The notes below the pieces were generated by a model. That model ran no database searches and was not told the origin of the DNA. It saw nothing but the letters and a program-made list of their open reading frames with translations. A stretch of DNA of 64,000 nucleotides from Halocafeteria seosinensis (Eukaryota; Sar; Bigyra; Bicosoecida), in contig LVLI01000148.1 of the NCBI GenBank assembly GCA_001687465.1, positions 62,001 to 126,000 of the forward strand, read 5' to 3'. Every line of letters starts with the position of its first letter. The first letter of the stretch is position 1. Below are positions 35,468 to 45,360 of this stretch, in pieces. The translations under genes and the position numbers were made by a program.

Positions 35468-37003
35468 CTAGCTCTTGTACCCTTGTGCAAGCCATCTTCG
35501 TATTGTCTTGGCTTCGCAGTCGGTAAACTCATGGTAGGCGCAAGTAGCATGCATTACTTCCACAAGCATATCGACAACTTGATTTTTCGTAAATGGTTTT
35601 AACTCTGGGTCACCTTTCTTACATGACACACTCTTATCCCATGAGTCCCAATGCTTATCGACTATGGACCGTAGCGGCCCCGACATGTCCACCTTTCTGC
35701 TGTTCACCAGCCACATATTGTTCTCATCGATATATTTCCTGTCCTTCAAGAGCGAAATGACTTCGGTTTTTGCTTCGTAAGGCATGCCAAGAATCATATA
35801 GAAGGAGCTTTCTTCAATTCTTGTGGAAGGGCACTCAACCTGTTCCACGTTAACACCCACCCCTGATAAGTCATTTACTTGCTGCTTGATCTCATAAGCC
35901 GCAGCCTGGTCGTTCGGCATGTGTACGAACATGACATCAGGAAATCCTCGCGGCCAGAATCGCTCCACCTCCATGTGCTGTGCACACGACTCCATTACCG
36001 TGACGACATCCGAATGCATGGGAGAAATATATATCACGGCTTTATCTAGATGAACGTCATCCAAAACATACGGTTGCATCAGTACCGAAGTAAATGCACC
36101 TCCACTGCTTGCTCCCATAGCATTCCATTTAACATGATGAAGGAGCGGCGATGCATTAAGCAGTGAGCGTACAACAGAACGCACCATCCTCACGTCAGCG
36201 CTGTGTTCAATCAGGTGTCGGTTGGCTCGCTCGATCCTGTCAACATCGCAGGACACGTCCATCGGTTCACTAGAAAGCTCCCATCCGGTGAAAATTTGCC
36301 AGCATCTGTCTCCATCAGGTTCTTGTCTAGCAGACGTTGAGGTTAGCGCGATTACGGCAAAGCCAGCCTTGTGAAGATGTACAACTACTTGCCTTTCTTC
36401 GGGACCTAGGTTCCACCTATCGCCGAAATGGCTGCATCCGTGAAACAGCAACACGATACCTTTCAAACGGCTGTTCCCGCCAACAGGAAGTGTGCTATCC
36501 AGCAACCACCGGCTGATATAAAAGTTGTACTTCTGACTGTTTGATACCTCAACCAGTAAATCGCAGTCATCGTGGCTCCCGGGGGGGATTTCCTGCAGCT
36601 CAGCTTTCTCGGTGCTTTGCGAGTGACTGTTTCCACGCCGCAAAAACAGGTGTTTTGTACTGGGATCCTGGTTAGTTCGAAGTATGTTTTCCCTCACTTG
36701 ATTTTTTACCATTGCCCGACTGGGAATAAAGTCCCTAAAAAGCTCATCTTTGCTGATATTCACGGTTCTTACTACCCATAGCACGGCTATGCCCAATGTC
36801 AGCAGAAAAATGGTTAACGCCACAGTATTGAGGACCCCAAACGACTGGTTACCACCGAGGCGAACATTGCTCGAACTGCTACTCCCACCAGACACACCTA
36901 ATTTGGACAAAAAAGGCGTACTTGACACCGAGGAGCTGGAGGAAGCTTTTTCTTCTTCCTCCTCCCCACGCCCAGCGCTGCTAGTTTGACGTCGGTTCAA
37001 CAT
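35468..37003 (-). CDS. Membrane-anchored alpha/beta hydrolase-like protein
   Basis: Single-exon gene of 511 aa. The N terminus is cytosolic-type and Ser/Glu-rich, followed by one membrane helix (NTVALTIFLLTLGIAVLWVV, about residues 58-78), so this is a type II membrane protein with a lumenal or extracellular domain. The domain begins KGIVLLFHGCSHFGDRW, where the HG oxyanion turn is typical of alpha/beta hydrolases. A nucleophile elbow follows (NAMGASSGGAF, GxSxG form). The C-terminal half has several Cys that may form disulphides. A candidate catalytic His is in the final region (CAYHEF), not proven. Substrate is unknown; an esterase or lipase is the default guess. It lies near the LMF-like gene, but no functional link is shown. 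Confidence 0.75.
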   Translation of the reverse strand: MLNRRQTSSAGRGEEEEEKASSSSSVSSTPFLSKLGVSGGSSSSSNVRLGGNQSFGVLNTVALTIFLLTLGIAVLWVVRTVNISKDELFRDFIPSRAMVKNQVRENILRTNQDPSTKHLFLRRGNSHSQSTEKAELQEIPPGSHDDCDLLVEVSNSQKYNFYISRWLLDSTLPVGGNSRLKGIVLLFHGCSHFGDRWNLGPEERQVVVHLHKAGFAVIALTSTSARQEPDGDRCWQIFTGWELSSEPMDVSCDVDRIERANRHLIEHSADVRMVRSVVRSLLNASPLLHHVKWNAMGASSGGAFTSVLMQPYVLDDVHLDKAVIYISPMHSDVVTVMESCAQHMEVERFWPRGFPDVMFVHMPNDQAAAYEIKQQVNDLSGVGVNVEQVECPSTRIEESSFYMILGMPYEAKTEVISLLKDRKYIDENNMWLVNSRKVDMSGPLRSIVDKHWDSWDKSVSCKKGDPELKPFTKNQVVDMLVEVMHATCAYHEFTDCEAKTIRRWLAQGYKS

Positions 37004-37417
37004 TCGGTAGCACGCTCGCTGTTGCTTCTCTCTTCAATTTTTCGAAGTTTTTCGTTCACTCCTTCAAAACCGACTGCATGTGTAACTGTATTGCACGTAG
37101 CGCTGCCAGCCTGCAAAACCTTGTCAACGGTCGCCAACTTCAAATTGGCGAGAACCCAGAACTTCGTTGCGCTGGCAGGGGAGGACTATTTATAAGTGAT
37201 CGGAATAGAAATGCATGCTATTCTGCCATATTTAGGGCACATAAGTGGAAATGTCTACTGGCATATATTTTCATGCGTGTGGGGTGGTGGAATCATTCCA
37301 CTGTTTCTTGTGGGTTTCAAACCATAAGCACAACATTCATACCAGAACAATCGTGGCGTTCTAAGCGAGGGAAGCTACACCGGGATGAATAATTCCGGCA
37401 TTCTTTGCCTGTGTATG

Positions 37418-37440
37418 CGGTAGGAGCAATACCAATACAC
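37418..37440 (+). repeat. 23-bp block also found at 48601-48623
   Basis: The 23 bases CGGTAGGAGC plus AATACCAATACAC are identical at 37418-37440 and 48601-48623, 11 kb away. Around both, the reverse strand translates to a similar peptide containing CIGIAPT preceded by RQS. The chance of a 23-base match in 64 kb is low, so this is probably a fragment of a dispersed, transposon-derived family. Confidence 0.75.
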
Positions 37441-37508
37441 ACTCTACAATAGCTCTGTCGCTGGCAAGCGACTCTGCCAATACAGTATACCCTGGGGTAC
37501 TGTATCAA

Positions 37509-37652
37509 CCTGATTCCCGTTCAATCTCATCGGATTCCCACGACTCACCTTGGACTATACACACATATATGTGACTACACTCAGTACGCCAGTGTATCAG
37601 TGTGTGTGTGTGTGTCATCCTGATTCCCGTTTAATCTCGTTGGATTCCCACG
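37509..37652 (+). repeat. Two 34-bp direct repeats flanking a GT microsatellite
   Basis: Copies at 37509-37542 and 37619-37652 differ at three of 34 positions. Both start CCTGATTCCCGTT and end GGATTCCCACG, and their starts are 110 bp apart. Between them is the GT run at about 37600-37616. They lie upstream of the LIM gene and may be regulatory or remnants of a mobile element. Confidence 0.8.
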
Positions 37653-38105
37653 TGTATTTAGGCCCGTGACCGGAATCTCCCGGGACTAGAGCCGGCCCAA
37701 CGGCTCCAGGGCGGCGGGGAGCCTCTTTCTTGACCAAGTTATTTGCAGCTCCGGTGCTCCATAATTTATCATAAAGCGACTTCATTCAGGTTTGACCGTG
37801 CTGTGTTGATTTCAGAATGTGTACAAGACTTTGACAACCGAAAGAGTGTGTGTACGAGAGTGGAGCTACCTCGACGAACACCGTTGCGGCGTACTTTTAC
37901 CCAGGGTTTCTTATTGAAGATCTTCGACAACCGTAAGTGCCCTTTGTGCACCCTTATGCTGTCTTCAGCTGGTCTTTTCAGGTGTACCGTGCATTCTTTT
38001 ATGCCATCGGACTTCGAGGAGTCGTATGGCTGTATGATTCACCCCGTGCTTTTGATTCCTTTGACAGTGAATGTTCAACGGGACGGAAGTTTAGCCGCGC
38101 TTACA

Positions 38106-41100
38106 ATGTCAACTCAGAATCAGAGACAGCAGCTTACTGTGCCAAAGGCAGACCCAGAGAAAGACCATGAAGGACTGCAGGAGAATCAGAAGTTCCAGAA
38201 AATGCTCAAGGACTTCAAGGCCAATCCTGACAACTTTAAGTGCCTTGACGGTGTGGATCCAACCCATCTGGACGAACCAGTGTTATTCTCACGCAAACTA
38301 CTGAAAATTAATCGCAAAGGGAAAAAACAGCCGAGAATCATCGCAGTTACACTGCTAGCTGTATACAACCTGAAGCCGGGGAAGATGAACACCTTTCAAA
38401 GACGGATAGGGATATACGACTTGGATCGATTGGTGCAGATCGAAAATTCGTACGATGTACTTGTACATCCTTGGGAACAGTCTGTTGAATATGACTACCG
38501 CCTTGACTGTGGGGATGAAGATACGCGCAGAGATTTTGTGGAAGCGTGCTATAACGCGTATAGAATGACCACTGGAATGGAACTCACTTCCGTAACGTTG
38601 TCAGAAGAGTTTGCTACTAGCATCGCCATAACGAAAAAGGATGCCAAAGAGAAGGAAAAGAATCAAACGTCAGCCACTGAGGCGGTGGCCCAGCGAAAAT
38701 ATGAATCAGTTGCGCGAAATTTAGCGATGTTGACGGGACAACAACCAGACGGAAGAACTCAGTCTGGAGCGGGCAAGAAAGGGTCTGCAACTCGCAAAAG
38801 CTCTAGGCGACTAAGCAGTATACATGGAACTCCATTGTCTGCGAAAACAAACAAATTTTCACAGATGGGTAGTAGCCGCCGTTTACTAAGTTCAAACCAG
38901 AATCAACCACAAGAAGAGGAAAGCGACGAACAAGATGAGATAAACAAAGAAAACGTCGGCGCTGACTTGGAGTTCGGGGTAGCGTTTAAGGACGGGAACG
39001 AAGATAAGCTTGATGCAATCAAGAAAGGAGTTGTCAAGACCATCAAAGCAGCCCACAATCAGGTTAAGGGGAACAAGACTTTAGCGGAAGTTTGCACTAG
39101 TTGGACCATGGATTCGTTTCGGAATGTGGCAGAAGTAAGTTCCATAATCTGTGAGTTGTTACTAGGCGTGCTAATAGGGTTTTCTCCTTGCTTTCAGTTG
39201 CTTGCGGAATGCGTCATTCATCCCGATATGGCCGAAAGCGTGTTCAACTTTATAGCTCAAAGCAACAACCAGTCCCACGCTATTCTTGATGGTGCTTCCC
39301 ATATGAGCGTGGATCCGCGGGAAGAGTATGTACGGGGATTGGGCACTCGAGCGCTTTGGAAGACATGCAACTATTTACGTCAGAAAGACATGCTAACGAA
39401 ACGTCTCGACCTAGCAGAGGGGTTTCCAGGGTATATTTTGACTTCGTTCGACATGCCTCATGGAGCTCCAAGCGTGAAGGAATTCGCACCACAAGTGTAT
39501 TATGCATTGCTCGAAATTTTGCTGAATGATATCGCTAAGCCTTCGGACAAACGAGGTCCCATTGAACCGTTTGGCCGTCCAGTTGCTTGTCCTACTGTGT
39601 TGCCGCTGATTATGCGCCTCCTACCTGCGGCACCCTGGACACTGAAACGCGATGTAATGAAGGATATGAACGTTCTTCTTGTAAAACGCGAAGAAAATTT
39701 TGAGCATATCCTTATGCAACGTGATTGGATGAGCTGGATGGCACCACTGTTGGCCACCTGCCCGAAAAAGAGCTCCGATCGTACAGAGGAGCAGAATGAA
39801 TTTTTGAAATACACTATGAATATGTTCGCAATGGTATTGAATTTTGCTTTCTCCAAAGGAGAAAACAAAGGAATGCCGATTGATGAATTGGTAGAACGGC
39901 TATTGACTCAGCTGGCTGTCCAATGTGGCTGGAACACTGCGACGGTGTCGGTATCCCGGTCTTTGCTGACCAATTTAGTTGTAAAAATCGGTAATGGGAT
40001 GAAGCGTTGGTCAAGTGACCCCGACCGGCCCGAATGGAGATCTCTATTGAAGCTATGCGTCGTCATCGAGAACTTTTTCTTTTATCGCCCTGTGAGTGAT
40101 GAGGACACCAGTCATCTGCTTTCTGAAGCATCTGAGGAGAAACAAAGCATTCTTACTTTGCCGCCGGAATTGCAAAATGTCACTGCTGAGCAACCTGTAG
40201 TAGAGAACGCTGATGATCATAGTGCCAACCGAAAGAAGGATGTAGGAATGCATCTCAACGTAACCAATGGAGAACCAGAAGATGTGAAACTTGCTCAAAG
40301 AATTCTGAATTTGTTGCAGAAGCTAGGGTTTACAGGCGACAGCAACACCAGCACTGCATTGGCTATGAGCAAGAGTCGATCGGCTAAAGAGGTGATAAGC
40401 AACGGGAACATCCTGGCTCAGGCTTACGGCGACATTGTTCGATTCTTTGAAGAATGCTCCCAGTTGGCCGCCGAAAAGAACGATGATCAACAACAGACGA
40501 AGTTAATAGAAAGGCTGGGCAAGTTCCTTGAAAAGCGGCAAAAGGCAGCCGGAGTAGGGTTTTTTGGTAAAAGTTCTACGAGTAAAAAACAAATTGTACA
40601 TAGTCTGAAAGTGAGCCTTATGAAGCAACAGGCTCAGCAGACAATACGGTCTCAGGTCCGTTCAAAAATGGCAACAGCTAAAGCTCCTGTTACCATTAAG
40701 GAAGATGCGGCTCAGGAAGAGGAAGGTGCCCAAGGTGTAACCGCCAAGCGTCTTCGTGGGGCAAAGGCTGGCGATTCGAAGGAGGACGCGCAGACTGCAA
40801 TGAATGCTTCTCTAGGCGCTATGGAAGGAGGCGAAGGGGAGAGTGCAGAAGGAAAAGGTGAAGAAGGAGAAGGAGTAAGTAACGACACGAGATGCGCGAA
40901 GTGTGAACAGCCTCTCCTTGATGATGACGGAGTTGAAGCACTTGGGCAGCACTGGCATGTACAGTGCTTTACTTGCGCAGTGTGTGGAAATCCGTTTCAC
41001 GACAACCCTTATTTCGAGCGGAAGGGAAAAGCATATTGCAAGACCCATTACTTGGAAAAGTTTGGCCGAAGCGTTTGCGGTGGATGCCTCAAGCCATTCA

Positions 41101-42734
41101 AACGAGGGGATTCGGCCATGGAAGCTGCAGAGAAGTTATGGCATCCGGAATGCTTCAAGTGTACCCATTGTACACGGTTGTTTGAGCCTGAAGAAGTGTT
41201 CTATGAAAAGGACGGACTGCCGTATTGTGATGCGTGCAACGAAGCACTGTTTGTCACGTGTCCCACATGCCAGCTTCCTGTGGAGGATCAGCATGACGGC
41301 ATTGCTGCATTGGATAAAAATTGGCATGCAGAGTGCTTCCGCTGCACTTACTGTGATTCCATGTTTCATGATAATGTGTACTATGCGAAGACCGACCCTG
41401 CGACTGGTGACCGGAAGCCGTATTGTGATCGGTGCTATACGGATCTTTTTGTCCCAAAGTGCAGACTCTGTGAGCAACCGGTGAAAGACCAGGGTTTGTT
41501 TGCTTGTGGATCCTCCTGGCATCAAGAGTGTTTTGTGTGTACGGAATGTGAGAAACCTTTCGAGAACCTTGAGTACTTTGAGATGAATGGGCTTCCGTAT
41601 TGTTCTGATGATTATTGGAACATTTTCGGGAAGAAATGCGCTTCATGTGGCGAGATAGTGAAAGGAGAAGAGTTCAACGCTTTGGAGAAGACGTACCATC
41701 CTCAGTGCTTCACCTGTGCTGATTGCGGAGAGCCCTTCGAAGAATTGCAATTTTATGTCCACGATGGCAAACCCTACAAAAAGGAACACTTTATGAAAAA
41801 CTTCTGTAGTAAATGTCCTAACTGTAACGAGTACGTTCTCGAAGATGCCGTTGAGGCCTTGGATGAGACTTGGCATGCGGATTGTCTTCGTGATGCCCAC
41901 ACGGGAGAAAAGCTAACCGACTCTGTCATCAAGGGTCCTGATGGCAAGATTTACAGCAAAGCAACGTATCAGAAATTATTTGCTGAAACATGCACGTGGT
42001 GTGGGGAGTCCATCAGTGAAAAAGTAGTAACGGCTTTAGAAAAGAAATGGCATGCAGCTTGCCTTGTTTGTGCCGATCCTGACTGTCAGAAGCAGTTATT
42101 GGAGCAAGAGGAAGGGTTCAATGCTATCGATGGTGTGCAATATTGTATGGCACATTTTATTGAAAGAAAGGGGCCAGGTTGCCAACGCTGTGGGGAAGTC
42201 ATTCGCCCGGATCAAGCCATGAAACTAATGGATATGGTATTTCATTCCGACTGCTTACGCTGCTTTGCCACAGGTTCTAAGTTTGATGCTAGTGCGAAGA
42301 TCTTCGCCATTCACGGTATGCCCGTCAGTGAAGAGGCATTCAAGCAGACCCTAGATGTGTGCGGATTTTGTCGCGGAGCAATTATGGGGGAGTTCCTTTC
42401 GGTTGAGCAGCACAAGTTCCATAAGGACTGCTTGCGGTGTATGGCAAGTGGAGAAGCGTTTAGTGAGGAGATGTATCTCCGAGATGGATGGCCTGTTTCC
42501 GGAGAGTATGCAGATCCCTCTGTGGACCTTCCGGATGAAGGACTCGAGCGGATGCGTCTGGGTACCGAAGCTGAAAGCAGTGTGCCGGAAAAGAAAGAGG
42601 AAGTAAAGAATAAGGTGGCGGAGCAGAAGCAGTATGCTCAACAGAGACTTGAAGAGAACAAGAAACATTTGGAGGAGAAACAGGAGCGGCAAAAGCGTTT
42701 GGAGCGGTGTTATGGCGGGTATAAGGAGGAGTAA
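38106..42734 (+). CDS. Multi-LIM scaffold protein with TH1-like and helical-repeat domains
   Basis: Two exons (38106-39134 and 39198-42734) give 1,521 aa. Residues 20-165 resemble a myosin-tail TH1/PH-like module (VTLLAVYNLKPGKMNTFQRRI). Residues 330-650 are a helical-repeat region starting TSWTMDSFRNVAE and containing DMNVLLVKREENFEHILMQ, which recalls armadillo-like segments of BEACH and formin proteins. Nine LIM-like modules follow from about residue 909 to 1445. The first five keep the full zinc-ligand set (for example CAKCEQ, HWHVQCFTC, YCKTHY). Modules 6, 8 and 9 lack one CxxC pair, and 7 has an insertion (CADPDC). The C terminus is a charged coiled coil. LIM arrays are protein scaffolds, often on actin. 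The 63-bp intron is a multiple of three without stops. The start is chosen as explained for the upstream region. Confidence 0.85.
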   Translation: MSTQNQRQQLTVPKADPEKDHEGLQENQKFQKMLKDFKANPDNFKCLDGVDPTHLDEPVLFSRKLLKINRKGKKQPRIIAVTLLAVYNLKPGKMNTFQRRIGIYDLDRLVQIENSYDVLVHPWEQSVEYDYRLDCGDEDTRRDFVEACYNAYRMTTGMELTSVTLSEEFATSIAITKKDAKEKEKNQTSATEAVAQRKYESVARNLAMLTGQQPDGRTQSGAGKKGSATRKSSRRLSSIHGTPLSAKTNKFSQMGSSRRLLSSNQNQPQEEESDEQDEINKENVGADLEFGVAFKDGNEDKLDAIKKGVVKTIKAAHNQVKGNKTLAEVCTSWTMDSFRNVAEVSSIICELLLGVLIGFSPCFQLLAECVIHPDMAESVFNFIAQSNNQSHAILDGASHMSVDPREEYVRGLGTRALWKTCNYLRQKDMLTKRLDLAEGFPGYILTSFDMPHGAPSVKEFAPQVYYALLEILLNDIAKPSDKRGPIEPFGRPVACPTVLPLIMRLLPAAPWTLKRDVMKDMNVLLVKREENFEHILMQRDWMSWMAPLLATCPKKSSDRTEEQNEFLKYTMNMFAMVLNFAFSKGENKGMPIDELVERLLTQLAVQCGWNTATVSVSRSLLTNLVVKIGNGMKRWSSDPDRPEWRSLLKLCVVIENFFFYRPVSDEDTSHLLSEASEEKQSILTLPPELQNVTAEQPVVENADDHSANRKKDVGMHLNVTNGEPEDVKLAQRILNLLQKLGFTGDSNTSTALAMSKSRSAKEVISNGNILAQAYGDIVRFFEECSQLAAEKNDDQQQTKLIERLGKFLEKRQKAAGVGFFGKSSTSKKQIVHSLKVSLMKQQAQQTIRSQVRSKMATAKAPVTIKEDAAQEEEGAQGVTAKRLRGAKAGDSKEDAQTAMNASLGAMEGGEGESAEGKGEEGEGVSNDTRCAKCEQPLLDDDGVEALGQHWHVQCFTCAVCGNPFHDNPYFERKGKAYCKTHYLEKFGRSVCGGCLKPFKRGDSAMEAAEKLWHPECFKCTHCTRLFEPEEVFYEKDGLPYCDACNEALFVTCPTCQLPVEDQHDGIAALDKNWHAECFRCTYCDSMFHDNVYYAKTDPATGDRKPYCDRCYTDLFVPKCRLCEQPVKDQGLFACGSSWHQECFVCTECEKPFENLEYFEMNGLPYCSDDYWNIFGKKCASCGEIVKGEEFNALEKTYHPQCFTCADCGEPFEELQFYVHDGKPYKKEHFMKNFCSKCPNCNEYVLEDAVEALDETWHADCLRDAHTGEKLTDSVIKGPDGKIYSKATYQKLFAETCTWCGESISEKVVTALEKKWHAACLVCADPDCQKQLLEQEEGFNAIDGVQYCMAHFIERKGPGCQRCGEVIRPDQAMKLMDMVFHSDCLRCFATGSKFDASAKIFAIHGMPVSEEAFKQTLDVCGFCRGAIMGEFLSVEQHKFHKDCLRCMASGEAFSEEMYLRDGWPVSGEYADPSVDLPDEGLERMRLGTEAESSVPEKKEEVKNKVAEQKQYAQQRLEENKKHLEEKQERQKRLERCYGGYKEE

Positions 42735-43193
42735 TTACAAGTTTAACTGCAGTATTTCTTGTTGATTTTTGTCTGTGTCAAAAATGATGAACTCAATTAT
42801 ATGAAATAACACTGTTCAATTCGACTTGTAGACCGATGTCCGTGGCAGTTCTTGCTTTTTGCGGATGATAACCTTTACCATCCAATTTGCAAAGCAAATG
42901 AGATTGATTATATGAAAGCATTGAGTTACCACTGACTTGATAGAATAGATTAGGGCCAACTCCGGACACGCCAGAAGATGCAACGGACCACAAACCATAT
43001 TTTCCTATGAATTTGCATTGATGAATTATAGGCTAAATTATTGTATATATGCAATTAAATATAAAGAAGTGCATGATTGTAATGAATGCTTGAATGAGAG
43101 AAAAGCACCGTAATTGATCCCTTCAAGCCGGAACAGAGAAGGGCATACTGGCCACAAAAGAATGGGTCGGAAGGTTGATTCCTGAGACTTACG
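42735..43193. other. A/T-rich intergenic region
   Basis: The 459 bp between the LIM gene and the first PP2C gene are A/T-rich, with several ATTATATG-like words and a TATATA-like segment near 43040. It probably contains the LIM gene 3' end and the PP2C promoter. I see no gene or RNA. Confidence 0.4.
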
Positions 43194-45360
43194 ATGAATA
43201 ATTCCATCCGAACCCGTCAACAGACACCTAATCATTACCACCATCAAAGGATCGGAGAAAGAAAAAAGTACAGAGATGGGATACCGTTGTCCTTGGAAAC
43301 ACGGACCATGCAGCAGCAGAGTAGCGTTTTGCAGTTCAATGCGAAGCCACAGATTGACACAAATGCTAAAGCTGCTCCAACGATGCTGACTCCAACCTCA
43401 TCAGCTTCTATCTCAGACCCTAGCACTAATACTAAAGGCAGATCAGGCTCGCGCTCTATCTATTTATCGCGATCAATGGACAATAGTCCTGCACGGCGGA
43501 GAAATCTGACTAACGGCAGCCAGGCTTCGTTTGCTAGTATGACGAAGGAACAGACTTCCTCTCTAGGGAGTAAGACGGGTGGATCCATAGTAGCACGTAA
43601 ACCTATGCGATCGCGTGTGAAAGACGGTAGTCATCCTATAAGAGATGAATGTAAGTTTCCGTGGCACTATTCTGGCACAACTCCCAGGCAACTATTACGA
43701 TGACATGCAGCCCCGTATGGATTAGGAACTAGAAGTATCAGTGAACAACCGTTGCGGAACCATTCGCCGACTCCGTTCAATGAGTTGCTTTCATCGCAAT
43801 CGGTACACGACTTTGAAAGAAAGAGCACCAGAGGAGCTCACCCTCTGGAATATGCCCAAAGACCCATGCGAAACATGGCCGTAATTAGAGCTACCAGATT
43901 AAGCCATAATAGAAGCGTCGGAGGAAACAGTAGTATAAAAAAGAAAACAGTGCCACGAGCTATGTCTAGATCGAACAGCAATAAAAGGAAAAATCTCGCG
44001 AGCAGGGGAGATCTTTGCATCTTCAGGAATGAGACAACGGAATCTTCAGACGACAGAAAATATGGGTCCTTTGGCGACTCTAGCACAAGTGGCTCGCTTG
44101 CTGATTCCAGCAAGAAGACATTTGAAACAATGCTCACTCTCTCCTCGACCTCGATGACATCTTCGAGCGAACGCGGAAACTCGTATCAAAGCAACACGCC
44201 GACGTTGTCACCGGTGGCGGCAACTCATGATGAGCGAGGACAAGATTCTTCAAGCACTTCCCGAAATGGAACTGTAGCGACGGAGACTGCCTATTCTTCT
44301 AGATTCCCAGGTAGAAACAGAGAAAAATACGGCGAGCACAAGCGCGTAGACCAAGCAGAAGAAGAGAAAAAAGCACGAGCACTATTCGACGTAGGAGCCG
44401 CAACAATGCGGGGCTATTCAAATGGAGCACCAAAGATTAACCAAGATAGGTTTATTGCTTACTTCGACATATTAACAAAGTCCCTGATAGCGGCGGTATT
44501 TGACGGCCATGGGGCAAAAGGGCATTTGGTCAGTTCATTTCTCGCAAGCAACTATGTCAACACCATGCTCGAAAGTTCCAATTGGTTGGACGATTCTCGC
44601 GTGTGTGACGCCATGACGGAAACGCTGCTGCAACTAGAACGAGGAATATCTGCTAACAAGGGTATAGATGCAACCTTCAGTGGCTCTACTGCTGTGGTGG
44701 CCGTTATCCGAAACAGAAAACTCTATGTTATCAATGTTGGAGATTCGAGGCTGGTGACAGCATGCCACAATAGGGATGGCTCCTGTTCTGTAAGTATACG
44801 TTAAACACATCGAAGTTGCTGCACGCTTATGAGAACAATGTACTACAGGTCCAACATAGCACTCGCGATCATAAGCCGGAACTGCCACTGGAAAGGAAAC
44901 GAATCATAGCCACAGGAGGTCGCGTCATCGCCACAGCAAATAAAATGGCACCGCATATCATGGGGCCTCCACGAGTATGGTTGAAGGACGCAATGATACC
45001 CGGTCTAGCGATGAGTCGTTCAGTTGGTGATTTTGTCGCCAAATCGGCGGGCGTTACGTCACAGCCAGAGCCCATGATGTTTAATGTCCTTAAGAAGAAT
45101 TCATGGATGATATTAGCCAGCGATGGTCTGTGGGACGTAATGAATAACCATGAAGCTCTGAACATTGCAGCGATGACAGGGAAAGCGCAAGCTGCCGCCG
45201 TAAGTAGCCTCAATGCCACTATATTAATACTGAACGACGTCAGCCACTTCCATTGTGTGTAGTGCAGGACAATCTCCTGAGAATTACACGCAAACGGTGG
45301 ATGGACCGAGCTGGGGCTAGCGACGATATTACAATTCTCGTTGTCAGAGTGAATGATTGA
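43194..45360 (+). CDS. PP2C-type serine/threonine phosphatase with long N-terminal extension
   Basis: Four exons (43194-43650, 43711-44789, 44849-45199, 45268-45360) join in frame to 659 aa. PP2C (PPM) enzymes are Mn/Mg-dependent phosphatases. The first 390 residues are Ser/Thr/Arg-rich and probably disordered, with many likely phosphosites. The catalytic domain has all metal-site motifs: INQDRF, FDGHGAKG, FSGSTAVVAVI, NVGDSR, AMSRSVGDF, ASDGLWDVM and SDDITILVV. The 31-codon last exon supplies the final metal Asp. Domain layout resembles plant PP2Cs of the type that antagonise kinases, but no specific pathway can be claimed. Its stop codon directly abuts, with no base between, the stop of the convergent gene. 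Confidence 0.93.

Larger units (their letters stand above)
37004..38105. promoter_or_regulatory. Divergent upstream region of hydrolase and LIM genes, with repeats
   Basis: A 1.1-kb non-coding region. It contains a GT-dinucleotide run at about 37600-37616, two 34-base direct repeats and a 23-base block shared with 48.6 kb. The frame of the LIM gene is open back to 37743, but an apparent intron (GTAAGT from 37932 to TTTCAG near 37981) shifts that frame into a stop. I therefore treat 37743-38105 as 5' UTR with an intron, and the LIM start as the ATG at 38106. A longer N terminus without splicing is possible. Confidence 0.5.

Noticed and set aside
37743-38105. Extra 121 residues at the N terminus of the LIM protein
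   Set aside because: The stretch contains a strong GTAAGT...TTTCAG intron whose removal brings a stop into frame, and it lacks any domain; the ATG at 38106 is preferred.
40903-41484. 193-aa plus-strand ORF in a second frame of the LIM gene
   Set aside because: It is a shadow of the Cys-rich LIM codons; the main frame carries all zinc ligands.
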